Assembly (NCBI GenBank): GCA_020026115.1
Contig: JAHHQY010000047.1
Coordinates: 1-8,235, forward strand
DNA from: Actinobacillus sp.
GTDB lineage: Bacteria > Pseudomonadota > Gammaproteobacteria > Enterobacterales > Pasteurellaceae
DNA length: 8,235 nt
Reading direction: 5' to 3'
Shown here piece by piece: positions 5,591 to 8,235 of the stretch (its first letter is position 1; each line of letters begins with the position of its first letter). Below the pieces are notes generated by a model. That model saw nothing but the letters and a program-made list of their open reading frames with translations. It had not been told where the DNA came from and did no database searches. The translations under genes and the position numbers were made by a program.

Positions 5591-7035
5591 TGATGATGAC
5601 GAAAAAAAACACTCTTTTATTTGCGATTTTTTTAGGTATAACCCCAAGTGTTTTAGCCACGAATACGCCAACTTATACTCAGTTAAAAAAACCTGAAATT
5701 TCTGTAAGTTATAATTTTTTAGCACAAAATTTTAAACTCACAGAATCTTTACTTAATATCAATTTACAGAAAAAGCACCATCCACAATTAGAACATTTAC
5801 TAAAAATTTACCGTGCATTTCCAACGCGTAACCCTTTTTTAACGGATCTTGCGGAAGCTAAAGTCGCTGAAGAAAAAGGCGATATTAAAAAAGCTCTGCA
5901 TTTTTATGAATCTGCATTGCACTATGCGCCCGAGCATCCTGTTTTGCTTTTCCAATTCGCCAACTTATTGTTAAAAGATAAACAATATAAACGGGCGGAA
6001 AAAATCTTTCAGCAAGTGTCAAAAAATGAAAATTTACCGCTTTATGTGAAAAATTATCTGGCACAAATAAAAAATTATTTAACCAAACAACAAAGTTGGT
6101 CTTTTAACGGCGCAATATCCTATTTACGCGAAACCAATATCAATGAAACATCCGATAACGATATGATCATTTCGTCACAATTTTTTGAAAAAATTAGCCA
6201 AAATATAAAAAACTGTGATGACGATTGTCGCAAAGTGTTAAAAAAATGGGCGCAAAAAGAACAGCCCCAACATGCTCACGGACTAAATTATTATTTAAGT
6301 GGTAAAAAAGATTGGAATCTCGCAACAAACCATTTTTTCACTTTTGAAAGCAGTTTATTTGGTAAATATTATTGGGATAAGCATGATTATGATGACCTGA
6401 ACCTTAAACTTTCCAGCGGTTATGCTTACAAAGATTATTTACAACAGCTCAGTTTAACGCCTTTTATTCAACGCCGTTTTATTGCGGATCATCGTTATGA
6501 AATCGATCGCGGTTTGCAATTCAATTACCGTCGTTATATTCACAATATGCAATGGTCTTTGAATGTTTCAGGAAGAAAAAAAGGCTATCAATATGCCCCA
6601 TTAAATGGACATGAAGTTCATTTATCGACTTCTTTTTTATGGCAAGTGACACCGAGTTTTTATAGTTTTTTAGGTGCTGGATTTAATCGCGAAAAAGCAC
6701 AAGATAATATTTATAGCAAAGATACGCATACATTTTATACCGGCTTGGGTAAGGATTGGACAACCTGGCAACTTTCTAGCCAAGTGAATTTCAGCTATGC
6801 TTTAAAATTATATAAAGAAAAACAAGATGTTAGATTTTCCCAATGGACAGAATTGAGACCTGTGCGAAAAGATAAACTTTTTGATGCCAGCCTAATTTTA
6901 TGGAAACGAGATTTTAAACTTTGGCACGTTTTACCCAAATTACAGTTTAAGTATCACAAAACCAAAAGTAATATTCCGCATTTATACAGTTATGATGAAA
7001 AAAATCTCAATCTTTTCTTTGAATGGGATTTTTAA
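5590..7035 (+). CDS. Slam-family (DUF560) surface lipoprotein assembly modulator
   Basis: Slam proteins sit in the outer membrane and move specific lipoproteins from the periplasmic side to the cell surface; the best-known substrates are neisserial TbpB, LbpB, HpuA and fHbp. The 481-residue length is close to neisserial Slam1. A signal peptide (KKNTLLFAIFLGITPSVLA) is probably cleaved after Ala23. Residues of about 84-150 form two TPR-like helical pairs (DLAEAKVAEEKGDIKKALHF, then LLFQFANLLLKDKQYKRAEK), matching the periplasmic TPR domain. From about 168 to the end is the barrel: SWSFNGAISYLRETNIN at its start, many alternating aromatic strands, and FFEWDF with the C-terminal Phe expected of outer-membrane proteins. 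Cys209 and Cys213 are the only cysteines and lie early in the barrel domain. Three consecutive ATG codons at 5590, 5593 and 5596 make the exact start uncertain by one or two residues. The lipoprotein gene 51 bases upstream is the likely substrate. Confidence 0.9.
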   Translation: MMMTKKNTLLFAIFLGITPSVLATNTPTYTQLKKPEISVSYNFLAQNFKLTESLLNINLQKKHHPQLEHLLKIYRAFPTRNPFLTDLAEAKVAEEKGDIKKALHFYESALHYAPEHPVLLFQFANLLLKDKQYKRAEKIFQQVSKNENLPLYVKNYLAQIKNYLTKQQSWSFNGAISYLRETNINETSDNDMIISSQFFEKISQNIKNCDDDCRKVLKKWAQKEQPQHAHGLNYYLSGKKDWNLATNHFFTFESSLFGKYYWDKHDYDDLNLKLSSGYAYKDYLQQLSLTPFIQRRFIADHRYEIDRGLQFNYRRYIHNMQWSLNVSGRKKGYQYAPLNGHEVHLSTSFLWQVTPSFYSFLGAGFNREKAQDNIYSKDTHTFYTGLGKDWTTWQLSSQVNFSYALKLYKEKQDVRFSQWTELRPVRKDKLFDASLILWKRDFKLWHVLPKLQFKYHKTKSNIPHLYSYDEKNLNLFFEWDF

Positions 7036-7042
7036 ACCACTC

Positions 7043-7067
7043 GCGCCGAAATTTTCACTTTTGGCGC
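7043..7067 (+). terminator. Hairpin after slam, probable terminator
   Basis: GCGCCGAAA (7043-7051) pairs with TTTTGGCGC (7059-7067) as nine base pairs with one G-U, around a seven-base loop. A T-rich but interrupted stretch follows (7071-7091). It begins eight bases after the slam stop codon and lies before mrp, so it probably ends the lipoprotein-slam transcript. Confidence 0.5.
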
Positions 7068-7130
7068 AAGGTTTATCTTTCTATCTATTTTCGTTAAAAT
7101 AACGCGTTTTTATTCCATTAAGGGGGAATT

Positions 7131-8235
7131 ATGACTATTTATTTTTCTGATAATCTTTCTTTAGACACGCAAAAAGCCCTTTCTCAATGCTTAGCGAACT
7201 TTCAACATGAAAGTTTAAAGAAAGATTTACTCGCATTAAACGCCGTAAAAAAAATTGAAAAAGGCGCTGAAACCTTACGTATTGAATTACAGCTTCCCTT
7301 TGCTTGGGGGCTTGGTTTTGCTCAATTACAAGCGGAATTAAGCGATACCTTATTAAAACTTGCAAAATGCCAACACATTAAATGGCATTTATCACATCGC
7401 ATTGCAACTTTACAACGTGCAAATCAATCTGCACCGATTAAAGGGGTCAAAAATATTATCGCGGTAAGTTCAGGCAAAGGCGGGGTTGGTAAATCAACGG
7501 TTTCCGTTAACTTAGCCCTAGCATTACAAGCTCTTGGCGCGAAAGTGGGCATTTTAGATGCGGATATTTATGGCCCGTCGATTCCTTTAATGTTAGGCGT
7601 TATGGAGCAACGCCCCTCCTCGCCTGACAACAAACATATGTTGCCGATTAAAGCCCATCATTTATTAGCTAATTCCATTGGCTTTTTAATGTCCCCTGAA
7701 AATGCCACTATTTGGCGAGGCCCTGTTGCAAGCGGTGCTTTAACACAACTTGCCAGCGAAACACTTTGGGCGGAAAACGGCCAAGCCTTAGATTATTTAG
7801 TTATCGATATGCCTCCTGGCACAGGCGATATTCAGCTTACCCTTTCCCAACAAATTCCTGTTACTGGCGCGATTATTGTAACCACACCGCAAGATGTTGC
7901 TTTGTTAGATGCAATGAAAGGCGTGCAAATGTTTAAGAAAGTGAATATTCCTGTTTTAGGCATTGTGGAAAATATGGCGATGCATATTTGTTCTCATTGC
8001 GGACATCAAGAAGCCATTTTTGGTACAGGTGGCGCCGAAAAAATGGCGCAAAAATATGATTTACCGCTTCTTTCTCAACAACCTTTGCATATTCAGTTAC
8101 GCGAAGATATGGATAACGGCACGCCAACGATGATAAAAGATCCCGCAGGCGACATTGCGCAATCTTTTTTACATTTAGCGCAAAAAGTTACCAGCCAACT
8201 TTATTGGCAAGGCCAAGTCATTCCAAGTGAAATTT
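7131..8235 (+). CDS. apbC: Mrp/ApbC, iron-sulfur cluster carrier ATPase (3' end outside window)
   Basis: Cytosolic P-loop ATPase that holds and transfers Fe-S clusters to apoproteins. The frame from the ATG at 7131 is open to the window edge (368 codons). E. coli Mrp/ApbC is 369 residues and ends a few residues past the equivalent of YWQGQVIPSEI seen here, so only about four to six residues are missing. An N-terminal MIP18/DUF59-like domain covers about 1-95 (LPFAWGLGFAQL, then WHLSHRIATLQR). The deviant Walker A motif GKGGVGKST is at 115-123, followed by GILDADIYGPSIP. DYLVIDMPPGTGD is the switch II/Walker B region. CSHC at 287-290 is the CxxC pair that binds the bridging cluster between two subunits. 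AGGGGG at 7121-7126 is the ribosome site. The gene follows the slam terminator; the visible side shows no metG, its frequent neighbour in enterics. Identification is secure. Confidence 0.97.
   Translation, partial: MTIYFSDNLSLDTQKALSQCLANFQHESLKKDLLALNAVKKIEKGAETLRIELQLPFAWGLGFAQLQAELSDTLLKLAKCQHIKWHLSHRIATLQRANQSAPIKGVKNIIAVSSGKGGVGKSTVSVNLALALQALGAKVGILDADIYGPSIPLMLGVMEQRPSSPDNKHMLPIKAHHLLANSIGFLMSPENATIWRGPVASGALTQLASETLWAENGQALDYLVIDMPPGTGDIQLTLSQQIPVTGAIIVTTPQDVALLDAMKGVQMFKKVNIPVLGIVENMAMHICSHCGHQEAIFGTGGAEKMAQKYDLPLLSQQPLHIQLREDMDNGTPTMIKDPAGDIAQSFLHLAQKVTSQLYWQGQVIPSEI

Noticed and set aside
5602..5609. Run of eight A in the first codons of slam, as a possible phase-variation tract
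   Set aside because: An equal run of eight A occurs inside dprA (2458-2465) and others are common here, so the length is unremarkable for this base composition. No longer tract or tetranucleotide repeat was seen.
7712..8127. Short open frames inside mrp on both strands
   Set aside because: They overlap the strongly conserved mrp frame and have no family resemblance.

Overview
The window is bacterial, AT-rich and gene-dense. Protein similarity to well-known Escherichia coli and Haemophilus influenzae proteins points to a gammaproteobacterium of the family Pasteurellaceae. The genus cannot be fixed from this sequence. I found no exact Haemophilus-type uptake signal core (AAGTGCGGT). There is one exact core of the Actinobacillus pleuropneumoniae type (ACAAGCGGT) and a few one-mismatch versions, which leans weakly toward the second clade.

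Left part (1-3980), housekeeping genes. The window opens inside ftsY (signal recognition particle receptor; the GTPase part is complete from just before the P-loop). After 32 bases comes ppnN (nucleotide 5'-monophosphate nucleosidase), probably in the same transcript. A 261-base AT-rich gap follows, with a strong hairpin, a copy of a short intergenic repeat and a possible promoter. Next is dprA (natural transformation), which converges on and overlaps by 18 bases the oppositely oriented rsmD (16S rRNA m2G966 methyltransferase). A well-formed promoter for rsmD lies just beyond its start.

Middle part (3981-7067), the accessory module. A 295-base very AT-rich gap carries divergent promoters, a second copy of the intergenic repeat and a weak hairpin. 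It leads into a two-gene unit. The first gene encodes a secreted lipoprotein with a lipobox, a poly-glycine stretch, a Pro/Thr and Asp/Lys linker and a C-terminal segment like the TbpB/fHbp-type barrel. The second encodes a Slam (DUF560) outer-membrane protein with TPR repeats and a C-terminal beta-barrel. Slam proteins move such lipoproteins to the outer leaflet of the outer membrane, so this looks like a self-contained effector-plus-exporter pair. No TonB-dependent receptor is next to it, so iron piracy is not the obvious role; binding of a host factor such as a complement regulator is an alternative. A terminator-like hairpin sits between the two genes and contains the only Shine-Dalgarno-like bases available to slam. 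It may set the ratio of lipoprotein to exporter.

Right part (7068-8235). A hairpin closes the slam transcript, then comes mrp/apbC (Fe-S cluster carrier ATPase). It is nearly complete; by comparison with the E. coli protein only about four to six C-terminal residues lie outside the window.

The housekeeping genes are not in the order familiar from E. coli: ftsY is not followed by ftsE, rsmD is not next to ftsY, and mrp is not beside metG in the visible part. The chromosome is rearranged here, and the lipoprotein-Slam pair sits at one of these junctions.
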